Below are positions 16,310-22,453 of a stretch of 24,040 nucleotides of DNA, piece by piece; position 1 is the first letter of the stretch; each line of letters opens with the position of its first letter. This DNA is from Sulfurimonas sp. UBA6014 (GTDB lineage Bacteria > Campylobacterota > Campylobacteria > Campylobacterales > Sulfurimonadaceae), in NCBI GenBank assembly GCA_002428085.1, contig DJAA01000047.1, forward strand, positions 14,027-38,066. Direction: 5' to 3'. The notes under the pieces are model-generated. The model worked only from the letters and a program-made list of their open reading frames with translations, had not been told where the DNA came from and did not search any database. Position numbers and translations under genes: made by a program.

Positions 16310-17785
16310 TTAAACTAAACTATGATCCATCTCTTTTGGAATTTCTATATTCATTAGCTTTAGTACACTCGGAGCGATATTATTTAAAGCACCCTCTTTA
16401 ACTTCAGTGACACCATCTGCGATAACAAAACACCATACTTTACCGACTGTATGATTTGTCAAAGTGTTTCCCTCGTCATCTTTCATCTCTTCACAGTTTC
16501 CATGATCAGAAGTGATAACAACGGCATAATCTTTCTTTTTTGCTTTTTCGATGATAAGTCCTAGCTGCACGTCAACGGCAGTAACAGCTTTTTTCGCTGC
16601 TTCAAAATCACCCGTATGCCCTACCATATCGCCATTTGCAAAGTTTACCACTATAAAATCAGTATCTGCATCCATCGCCTTTAAGACACCCTCACCCACT
16701 TCGAATGCGCTCATTTGAGGTTTTTCATCATATGTTTTTACATTTGGTGATGGGACCAAAACCCTTGTCTCATTTTTATAGGGCTCATCGATTCCACCGT
16801 TGAAGAAAAAAGTCACATGCGCATATTTTTCAGTTTCTGCGGTGTGAACTTGTCGTAAGCCATGATTTGAAATAACTTCCGCCAAAGTATTTATGGGTGA
16901 ATCTTTCTTAAAAAGGACAGGATAAGGAAAACTTTTATCATATTCGGTGATGGTAGCGAGGTTTACTTTGAGCGGTTTTTTTACAAATGCATCAAAATTT
17001 TCATCTCCGATAACAGCAGCCATTTCTCTCATTCTGTCACTTCTGAAGTTGATAGTTAAAACGCTATCTCCCTCAACAAACCCTTCATAACCCTCAAAAG
17101 CAACAGGTTTTATAAACTCATCCAATTCATTCTTAGCATAAGAAGATTCGATATAAGAAGCAGGATCTAAAAGGGTTTTAGGTGTCGCATTTACGATGGC
17201 TTCATACGCTTTTTCAACTCTATCCCAGCGATTGTCTCTATCCATGGCGTAAAAACGACCAGACATCGTTGCTACTTGAATGTTTTTGCTCAAATGATGA
17301 GAGAGCTGTTCGACAAATTTCCCCGCAGAAGTAGGTGAGACATCTCTTCCATCTGTTATAAGGTGCAAAAAGACTTTTTTCCCATTATTAGCTGCTATCT
17401 CTGCGATTCCAATAAAATGATCGATGTGAGAGTGAACTCCACCATCACTAAGCAAACCAATCAGATGAAGCCTATCTGAAGCATTAAAAAGATTTTGCAA
17501 CTCTTGGTTATTTTCTAGCGTTTGGTCTGAAAGTGCCAAAGATATTTTGACCAAATCTTGATACAAAACTCTTCCGCTTCCTATGCTCATGTGACCTACT
17601 TCCGAGTTACCCATTTGACCTTCAGGGAGTCCAACAGCGAGTCCAGAAGTTTCTATGAGAGAGTAAGGAGTTTGTTTAAAAAGTGTATCATACGTAGGTT
17701 TTTGGGCGTGATAAAAGGCGTTGTGCTCGGTTTTAGGACTAAAGCCAATTCCATCCGTAATGACTAAAATAACTTTCTTCGTCAA
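16310..17785 (-). CDS. gpmI: 2,3-bisphosphoglycerate-independent phosphoglycerate mutase
   Basis: Interconverts 3- and 2-phosphoglycerate in glycolysis and gluconeogenesis using two manganese ions. The 491-residue alkaline-phosphatase-superfamily enzyme has the metal-binding ITDGIGF (D11), the phosphoserine site MGNSEVGH (S61), HLITDGRDVSP, the substrate loop GRFYAMDRDNRWDRV, and the C-terminal metal cluster VVNFANGDMVGHTGD and SDHGNCEEM. The start is TTG 17785, preceded by AAGGAT at good spacing. It leads the minus-strand fatty-acid run and diverges from mraY at a shared symmetric promoter. Confidence 0.97.
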   Translation of the reverse strand: MTKKVILVITDGIGFSPKTEHNAFYHAQKPTYDTLFKQTPYSLIETSGLAVGLPEGQMGNSEVGHMSIGSGRVLYQDLVKISLALSDQTLENNQELQNLFNASDRLHLIGLLSDGGVHSHIDHFIGIAEIAANNGKKVFLHLITDGRDVSPTSAGKFVEQLSHHLSKNIQVATMSGRFYAMDRDNRWDRVEKAYEAIVNATPKTLLDPASYIESSYAKNELDEFIKPVAFEGYEGFVEGDSVLTINFRSDRMREMAAVIGDENFDAFVKKPLKVNLATITEYDKSFPYPVLFKKDSPINTLAEVISNHGLRQVHTAETEKYAHVTFFFNGGIDEPYKNETRVLVPSPNVKTYDEKPQMSAFEVGEGVLKAMDADTDFIVVNFANGDMVGHTGDFEAAKKAVTAVDVQLGLIIEKAKKKDYAVVITSDHGNCEEMKDDEGNTLTNHTVGKVWCFVIADGVTEVKEGALNNIAPSVLKLMNIEIPKEMDHSLV

Positions 17786-17815
17786 TGTATATCCTTTATA
17801 AAATAATTTCCTGCG

Positions 17816-17828
17816 ATTATACTATAAT
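17816..17828. promoter_or_regulatory. Symmetric divergent promoter of gpmI and mraY
   Basis: ATTATACTATAAT is two perfect -10 hexamers back to back, one base apart: TATAAT on plus (17823-17828) for mraY and TATAAT on minus (17816-17821) for gpmI. Predicted starts lie near 17835 and 17809, each with a ribosome site and TTG start downstream. Confidence 0.65.
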
Positions 17829-17868
17829 GTCGCTTTTAAATTCAGATTATCTTTTTACAGGAGAGATA

Positions 17869-18930
17869 TTGCTTTACTGGCTCTATGAAATCACAAACAT
17901 CAACCTACTAGGTTACATTACCATTCGTGCGGGCACTTCCTTCTTTGTGGCTCTATTTTTAACCCTTGTTATTATGCCGATTTTTATCAGATGGGCAACA
18001 AGGACTTCAAATGTTCAGCCAATCAATGAGTGGGCTCCTCAGAGTCACAAAGGGAAAGCCTCAACCCCTACTATGGGTGGTATCGTATTTATCGGTGCAA
18101 CGATAGTTGCTTCACTTTTGACAATAAAATTGACGAATATTTACGCTCTTGGCGCTGTTTTTATACTCTTTCTTTTCTCTATGATTGGTTTTCAAGATGA
18201 TTTTGCAAAAATCAAAAAAAATCAAAATCTTGCAGGTTTAAAGCCTAAAACAAAGCTTATGCTGCAAATTTTTTCTGCTTTACTCATCACTGTTTCATTG
18301 TATTTCTTCGCAAACTTTAACACTGATTTGTATCTTCCATTGCTCAAAAATCCTGTTGCTCATATGGGGCTTTTTGCTATAGTTTTTTGGACTTTAGTTA
18401 TCATCTCAACATCCAATGCCGTGAACCTTACAGACGGACTTGACGGTCTAGCAACTGTCCCATCACTCGCAGCACTCACATCTTTTAGTATTATTATTTA
18501 TATTACAGGAAATATTAATATAAGCTCATACCTTCTTATGCCCCATTTTGAGGTAGGTGAAGTTGCTATCATCACAAGTGCACTCATGGGAGCACTCACG
18601 GGATTTTTATGGCACAACTGTCATCCAGCTGAAGTGTTTATGGGGGATAGCGGCTCTTTGTCTATCGGTGCATTTCTTGGCTATCTTGCCATTATCAGCA
18701 AAAATGAGATACTCCTTCTCGTCATTGGTTTTATTTTTGTCATAGAAACGGTCTCCGTTATCCTTCAAGTTGGAAGTTATAAACTTCGTAAGAAAAGAGT
18801 TTTTTTAATGGCCCCTATTCATCACCATTTCGAGATGAAAAACTGGGCAGAAAATAAAATTATTGTCAGGTTTTGGATTATTGCCATTCTTTCAAATCTT
18901 GTCGCCCTCATAAGTCTAAAGATTCGCTAA
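17869..18930 (+). CDS. mraY: Phospho-N-acetylmuramoyl-pentapeptide transferase
   Basis: MraY makes lipid I by moving phospho-MurNAc-pentapeptide onto undecaprenyl phosphate at the inner membrane. The 353-residue, roughly ten-helix protein has GKASTPTMGG, the catalytic DD in GFQDDFAK (D110, D111), NAVNLTDGLDGLA, MGDSGSLSIGAFLG and the histidine-rich PIHHHFEM loop. The start is set at TTG 17869, which has AGGAG 5 bases upstream and puts the first residues in line with Campylobacter MraY. The in-frame ATG at 17827 lies inside the -10 box and is rejected. The TAA overlaps the murD ATG by one base. Confidence 0.95.
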   Translation: MLYWLYEITNINLLGYITIRAGTSFFVALFLTLVIMPIFIRWATRTSNVQPINEWAPQSHKGKASTPTMGGIVFIGATIVASLLTIKLTNIYALGAVFILFLFSMIGFQDDFAKIKKNQNLAGLKPKTKLMLQIFSALLITVSLYFFANFNTDLYLPLLKNPVAHMGLFAIVFWTLVIISTSNAVNLTDGLDGLATVPSLAALTSFSIIIYITGNINISSYLLMPHFEVGEVAIITSALMGALTGFLWHNCHPAEVFMGDSGSLSIGAFLGYLAIISKNEILLLVIGFIFVIETVSVILQVGSYKLRKKRVFLMAPIHHHFEMKNWAENKIIVRFWIIAILSNLVALISLKIR

Positions 18931-20132
18931 TGCAAAAAGTTTCCCTTTTTGGTCATGGCAAGACAACAAAAGCCATCGCAAAACTTATCCCACAAGCCAT
19001 CTTTTACGATGACAAAGTAACCACATCATTTTATGATGAAGATGGGTTTATGGTAAAACCTTCAAGTGCATTTGACCCAAATTTTTCCGATTTAGAGATT
19101 TGTTCTCCTGGTATTGCACCATCAAATCCCCTTATAACTACGGCTCAAAATCTCATGAGTGAGTACGACTATTTTCATCACATAGCACCACTTCAAATAT
19201 GGATAAGTGGCACTAACGGCAAAACGACAACCACTCAAATGATGCAACATCTTTTAAAAGACAAAGGCTCAGTAGAAGGTGGAAACATAGGGACACCGCT
19301 AGCTCAACTGAGTCTAGATGCCAGTATGTGGATACTTGAGACAAGCTCTTTTACCATGCACTACACCAAATATGCGAAACCTAGCATTTATGTTTTGCTT
19401 CCTCTAAGCCCTGACCACTTAAGCTGGCATGGAGATATGAATGCCTATATCCAAGCAAAATTAAAACCTCTCAGCATGATGAAAGAGGGAGATATCGCCA
19501 TCCTTCCAGATGCATATAAAGATATCGTAACACATGCAAAAATTATCTCTTATAAAAACGACCAAGATATTGCAGATTTTTTTGGCTTAGAGATACAAAA
19601 AATAGATTTTAAAGGAGCTTTTTTAAGTGACGCCCTTTTAGCAATGGCTGTAGATAAAATTTTATTTGACAGAATAAACTATGGACAAATAAACACATTT
19701 GTCATTGACGCGCACAGACAAGAAGAACTCAGAGACGCTCACAATAGACTTTGGGTTAACGATACAAAAGCGACAAATCTTGATGCCACAATTGCTGCAT
19801 TAAAAAGATATAAAGAATTCCCAATCCATCTTATTTTAGGTGGCGACGACAAAGGTGTTGATTTAAATGAACTTTTTGTTTATTTACAAACAATCAATGT
19901 AATAATATATAATATTGGCTCAAACAAAGAAAAACTCTCTAATTTGGCAACTGCTTATAATATTGCATTTGAAAAATGTATCAATCTAAAAGATGCTATA
20001 GGCAGAATCGACAAGCGCCTCAAAAAAGAGGAAGTCGCCCTCCTCTCACCAGCCGCTGCAAGCCTTGATGAATTTACCTCGTACGCCCAAAGAGGCAATG
20101 ATTTTAAAGAAGCTGTTTTACTCATAAGCTAA
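18930..20132 (+). CDS. murD: UDP-N-acetylmuramoyl-L-alanine--D-glutamate ligase
   Basis: Adds D-glutamate to UDP-MurNAc-L-alanine in the cytoplasm. The 400-residue protein is shorter than E. coli MurD (about 438), with a compact N-terminal Rossmann domain (MQKVSLFGHGKTTKAIAK). The ATP site ISGTNGKTTTTQM (94-101), the lysine expected to be carbamylated (K177 in YIQAKLKP), the HRQEE and NDTKATNLDAT substrate region and the C-terminal SPAAASLDEFTSYAQRGNDF are intact. The start is the ATG at 18930 in TAATG, overlapping the mraY stop; this coupling decides it over upstream in-frame codons. Confidence 0.95.
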   Translation: MQKVSLFGHGKTTKAIAKLIPQAIFYDDKVTTSFYDEDGFMVKPSSAFDPNFSDLEICSPGIAPSNPLITTAQNLMSEYDYFHHIAPLQIWISGTNGKTTTTQMMQHLLKDKGSVEGGNIGTPLAQLSLDASMWILETSSFTMHYTKYAKPSIYVLLPLSPDHLSWHGDMNAYIQAKLKPLSMMKEGDIAILPDAYKDIVTHAKIISYKNDQDIADFFGLEIQKIDFKGAFLSDALLAMAVDKILFDRINYGQINTFVIDAHRQEELRDAHNRLWVNDTKATNLDATIAALKRYKEFPIHLILGGDDKGVDLNELFVYLQTINVIIYNIGSNKEKLSNLATAYNIAFEKCINLKDAIGRIDKRLKKEEVALLSPAAASLDEFTSYAQRGNDFKEAVLLIS

Positions 20133-20150
20133 CTTTCAGTACATAAGGGC

Positions 20151-20156
20151 TACAAT
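20151..20156 (+). promoter_or_regulatory. -10 box of the tRNA-Phe pair
   Basis: TACAAT lies 16 bases before the first tRNA. No terminator separates the two tRNAs, so both are probably on one transcript. Confidence 0.45.
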
Positions 20157-20172
20157 TTCGCTCTTTAAAAGT

Positions 20173-20248
20173 GGCTAATTAGCTCAGTTGGTAGAGCAAA
20201 TGACTGAAAATCATTGTGTCCTTGGTTCAATTCCGAGATTAGCCACCA
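20173..20248 (+). tRNA. tRNA-Phe (GAA), copy 1
   Basis: A full 76-base cloverleaf: acceptor GGCTAAT/ATTAGCC, D arm GCTC/GAGC, anticodon stem AATGA/TCATT with loop CTGAAAA (anticodon GAA at 20206-20208), and T arm CTTGG/CCGAG. CCA is encoded. The variable and T-arm region GTGTCCTTGGTTC is that of bacterial tRNA-Phe. Confidence 0.97.
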
Positions 20249-20269
20249 CTTTTTTACGATTACTTCTAT

Positions 20270-20345
20270 GGCTAATTAGCTCAGTTGGTAGAGCAAATGA
20301 CTGAAAATCATTGTGTCCTTGGTTCAATTCCGAGATTAGCCACCA
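20270..20345 (+). tRNA. tRNA-Phe (GAA), copy 2
   Basis: Base-for-base identical to the copy at 20173-20248, 97 bases downstream. The identical stretch covers one base before the tRNA and five after the CCA (82 bp), which suggests a recent tandem duplication or strong gene conversion. Confidence 0.97.
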
Positions 20346-20386
20346 CTTTTATATCAAACATTTTTTTATTTAATTTAAAACATTGA

Positions 20387-20392
20387 TATAAT
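20387..20392 (+). promoter_or_regulatory. Extended -10 promoter of ssrA
   Basis: TTGATATAAT is a TGn-TATAAT element ending 9 bases before the mature tmRNA 5' end, the right distance for initiation at or just before it. Confidence 0.65.
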
Positions 20393-20401
20393 TTTATTCA
20401 T

Positions 20402-20779
20402 GGGGCTGACCTGGTTTCGACGGGATCAAGTCGCTTCTAATTGCATGTCGGACTGAGCACTTCCGTTACGCGGCTCAACTTGCTTAAACGCAAACAACAC
20501 AAATTACCGCCCAGCTTACGCAGTAGCATAAGTTTTACCCCTCCGCAAGGAGACGGGCTGCTTCACCTATGGACTCTGGATAAATAGGATTCGAAGTATA
20601 ACCCTCATGCAGATATACTTTGCGTTTGTCTCGAATGCAAAAAGAACCCCAGAGGCTCGTTTGGCGTAACTTTGCAAGCTGTGTGAAGCCAAATTAAACA
20701 ACAAACAACTTTACTAAACATGTAGACGTTAGGAGTAGCGTGGTTTCGGACTGGAGTTCGATCCTCCACAGCTCCACCA
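20402..20779 (+). ncRNA. ssrA: Transfer-messenger RNA (tmRNA)
   Basis: Rescues stalled ribosomes by trans-translation. The 5' end GGGGCTGACCTGGTTTCGACGGG and the 3' end, with T arm TGGAG/CTCCA around TTCGATC and CAGCTCCACCA, form the tRNA-like half; acceptor GGGGCTG pairs with CAGCTCC with one G-U. The resume codon GCA is at 20490-20492 and the tag frame encodes ANNTNYRPAYAVA, ending in TAA at 20529-20531. It is a one-piece tmRNA of about 378 bases. Its last 19 bases, with the 4 that follow, are repeated at 21639-21661, marking it as the attachment site of an inserted element; the gene itself remains complete. Confidence 0.96.
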
Positions 20780-20783
20780 TCAC
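20761..20783 (+). repeat. Left attachment-site copy (end of ssrA)
   Basis: A 23-bp sequence running from the T loop of the tmRNA through the CCA and four further bases. It is identical to 21639-21661. The bases on both sides of the two copies differ, so the repeat is bounded. Confidence 0.85.
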
Positions 20784-20861
20784 TCAATCTAAACCAATCC
20801 AAAGAAGCCCACAAAAACCCCTAAAACACGAACTTCTAAACCTCTTTTAAGTCTAAGTTAG

Positions 20862-20903
20862 TACAATGTGATACAATGAAAAACACGAAAAATTGTAAGG
20901 TAA
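20862..20903. repeat. Left-end cluster of short repeats (possible arm-type sites)
   Basis: TACAAT occurs at 20862-20867 and 20872-20877, exactly 10 bases apart, followed by the inverted form in ATTGTAAGGTAA at 20892-20903. The last matches 11 of 12 bases of the tandem repeat at the right end. The stretch 20784-21041 holds nothing else recognisable apart from the operon promoter. Confidence 0.55.
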
Positions 20904-21005
20904 TCAGTAAAGTATTGCTAAGTTTATAATCTGTTTATGTCGAGAAAAAAATAAGAACTTTTTAACTCTAAAATATTCATTTAGATGATTTTGAACTAAC
21001 AATGC

Positions 21006-21011
21006 TATAAT
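21006..21011 (+). promoter_or_regulatory. Extended -10 promoter of the toxin-antitoxin operon
   Basis: TGCTATAAT is a perfect TGn-TATAAT. Initiation near 21018 leaves a leader of about 24 bases holding the AAGGAAT ribosome site of the antitoxin. Confidence 0.65.
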
Positions 21012-21041
21012 TTTACAGAGTTTATATTTAAGGAATTTTTT

Positions 21042-21248
21042 ATGCAAACTATACAATTTCAAGTTGAAGATAATTTGTACAATGAGATGATAAAAAAAGG
21101 TATCAACATCCAAGATGAGTTAAAACTTGCATTTAATAAAATCTTGTATAAAAAAGAGTATCAAATTGCGGATGAGATAAATCAATCAATCAATGAAGTG
21201 AAGCAAGGTAAAACTCAACCTATACAAAAGTTATTCAGTGAACTTTGA
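21042..21248 (+). CDS. Putative type II antitoxin
   Basis: A 68-residue protein with a short N-terminal strand (TIQFQVED, residues 3-10) followed by two amphipathic helices, suggestive of a ribbon-helix-helix or RelB-type DNA-binding domain, and a C-terminal tail (about 45-68) that would wrap the toxin. I do not recognise a named family from sequence alone; the call rests on size, layout and the RelE-like gene directly downstream. It starts at an ATG after AAGGAAT and an extended -10 promoter. By analogy with known modules it is expected to repress its own promoter, alone and with the toxin. It lies inside the ssrA-linked element. Confidence 0.7.
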   Translation: MQTIQFQVEDNLYNEMIKKGINIQDELKLAFNKILYKKEYQIADEINQSINEVKQGKTQPIQKLFSEL

Positions 21249-21558
21249 AACATCTTCACTCTTTGATAAACAATCTAAACAACTATCAAAAAAGTTTAAT
21301 CTCTTAAAAAATGATTTAGAAGATTTTATCAATCATTTTAGCGACTATCATGCAACCGCTACAAATATAAAAATCAACTTCTTTAAAGTCAGACTATCAA
21401 ACAGTAATAAAAACAAGGGCAAAAGTGCGGGTTATAGAATTTACTACTATTTAAAGATAGATGATGCAGTGTACTTGCTTACTATTTACGATAAATCACA
21501 AATAGAGAGCATTAACGAAAATATGCTTATTGATTTGATAAAAGAATTTGATAAGTAG
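21238..21558 (+). CDS. RelE/ParE-superfamily toxin
   Basis: A 106-residue protein whose second half has the RelE-type signature: KVRLSNSNKNKGKSAGYRIYYYL (50-72), a basic loop followed by GYR and a beta strand, then YLLTIYDKSQIESI (79-92), matching the LLTIYDK pattern of the PF06296-like subgroup. Members are usually ribosome-dependent mRNA interferases, though some ParE relatives attack gyrase, so the target is not fixed here. Translation probably starts at GTG 21238, which overlaps the antitoxin end by 11 bases and has no clear ribosome site, so toxin output would depend on antitoxin translation. No truncation is seen. Confidence 0.8.
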   Translation: MNFETSSLFDKQSKQLSKKFNLLKNDLEDFINHFSDYHATATNIKINFFKVRLSNSNKNKGKSAGYRIYYYLKIDDAVYLLTIYDKSQIESINENMLIDLIKEFDK

Positions 21559-21559
21559 G

Positions 21560-21594
21560 TACAATCAAAAATTGTAAGGTATATTGTAAGGTAT
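21560..21594. repeat. Right-end tandem 12-bp repeats and inverted repeat (possible arm-type sites)
   Basis: ATTGTAAGGTAT occurs twice in perfect tandem (21571-21582 and 21583-21594), preceded by TACAAT at 21560-21565, which makes TACAAT-CAAAA-ATTGTA an inverted repeat. A near-identical copy lies near the left end. The position inside the element and near its end suits integrase or excisionase binding. Confidence 0.6.
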
Positions 21595-21638
21595 TCTTTT
21601 AGTAGAGCCTTTCAATTCCCTATTCTATGGAAGCTTAA

Positions 21639-21661
21639 ATCCTCCACAGCTCCACCATCAC
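21639..21661 (+). repeat. Right attachment-site copy (displaced ssrA 3' end)
   Basis: Perfect 23-bp repeat of 20761-20783. The upstream flank (GGAAGCTTAA) does not continue the tmRNA sequence, so this is a duplicated end fragment, not a second ssrA. Confidence 0.85.
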
Positions 21662-21697
21662 AACTTCAACAATCTCGCTTCCTTAAAAACTTTAGCC

Positions 21698-22453
21698 TTA
21701 GACTACCACAAACCATGGATTTAACAACTCTTTTTTGTTATAAACTATCTCGTCCTCACTTTCAAACTTCATGACTCTTTTTCCTGATTCTAAAACTATA
21801 GCATGTGCGGCGGCTGTGTCCCATTCCATGGTTGGAGCGAGGCGTGGGTAGATGTCTGCCGTGCCCTCGGCTACCATGCAAAGTTTTAAAGAACTCCCTC
21901 TTAAAATCTGGACTGCCTCTTTTGTATCAAGCGAGTTTATAAACGTTTGTGTCTCTTGTGAGAGATGCGATTTTGAAGCGACTACGAAAAGTTTCTCTTT
22001 TGGGGTTTTATTTGTTTGGAGTGGGAGTTTTTCGCCGTTTTTAAAAGCACCCTCATTTTTTTTCGCAGCATACATTTCATGCGAATCAGGCGCGTAAACA
22101 ACTCCTAAAACTGGTCTATCTTTATAAATTAAAGCAATATTTACGGTAAATTCTCCATTTCTTTTGATAAACTCTTTGGTGCCGTCAATTGGGTCAATAC
22201 ACCAATAATACTCCCAATTTTTTCTCACCTCATACGCAACTTCTTTGTTCTCCTCTGAGAGAAGCGGAATCTCTGGATAGAGTTTTTGCAAAGCACTGCA
22301 AATAATTTTATTGGCGAGCGTATCTGCCTCGGTGAGGGGAGACTTGTCTTCTTTGTACTCTATACTAAAATCTTTTTTATATATTTCCATGATGGCTTCA
22401 CCCGCTTGAAGGGCTATATTTTTCACATCTTCTATATTTATTTTAGAGAGCAT
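21698..22453 (-). CDS. cysQ: 3'(2'),5'-bisphosphate nucleotidase (CysQ)
   Basis: A member of the inositol monophosphatase superfamily that removes the 3' phosphate from PAP/PAPS, by-products of sulfate assimilation. The 251-residue protein has the metal-site motifs LLSEEN (E67), WCIDPIDGTKEF (D87, D90, with G91 and T92) and PTMEWDTAAAHAIV near residue 205. The DPIDGTKEF form and LGVVYAPDSHEMYAA favour CysQ over inositol phosphatase. The ATG at 22453 overlaps the end of the DUF808 gene by 11 bases, with an AAGGAT ribosome site inside that gene, so they form a coupled pair. It is the first gene beyond the right attachment site. Confidence 0.92.
   Translation of the reverse strand: MLSKINIEDVKNIALQAGEAIMEIYKKDFSIEYKEDKSPLTEADTLANKIICSALQKLYPEIPLLSEENKEVAYEVRKNWEYYWCIDPIDGTKEFIKRNGEFTVNIALIYKDRPVLGVVYAPDSHEMYAAKKNEGAFKNGEKLPLQTNKTPKEKLFVVASKSHLSQETQTFINSLDTKEAVQILRGSSLKLCMVAEGTADIYPRLAPTMEWDTAAAHAIVLESGKRVMKFESEDEIVYNKKELLNPWFVVV

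Larger units (their letters stand above)
20761..21661 (+). mobile_element. Minimal integrated element at the ssrA 3' end with a toxin-antitoxin operon
   Basis: The segment lies between two perfect 23-bp copies of the ssrA 3' end, 878 bases apart, the hallmark of tyrosine-recombinase integration into a tRNA or tmRNA gene. Inside are only a two-gene toxin-antitoxin operon and short repeats near each end (ATTGTAAGGTA type) that look like integrase arm sites. No integrase, or recognisable piece of one, is present. It is either a deletion remnant of a larger island kept by the toxin-antitoxin pair, or a non-autonomous element moved by an integrase encoded elsewhere. The boundaries are seen directly; the history is inferred. 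Confidence 0.75.

Noticed and set aside
18873..18929. Upstream start for murD inside mraY
   Set aside because: The ATG at 18930 in TAATG directly precedes the conserved N-terminal strand; the extra residues are frame-shifted mraY sequence.
20605..20814. 69-residue minus-strand frame
   Set aside because: It lies over the 3' half of tmRNA and has no protein-family features.
20904..21113. 69-residue minus-strand frame as a possible integrase remnant
   Set aside because: Low-complexity sequence with no Arg-His-Arg-Tyr motif; it overlaps the antitoxin promoter and start.
21639..21661. Second tRNA-like gene
   Set aside because: Only the 3' strand of a T arm and the acceptor are present; the rest of a tRNA is missing, so it is an attachment-site fragment.
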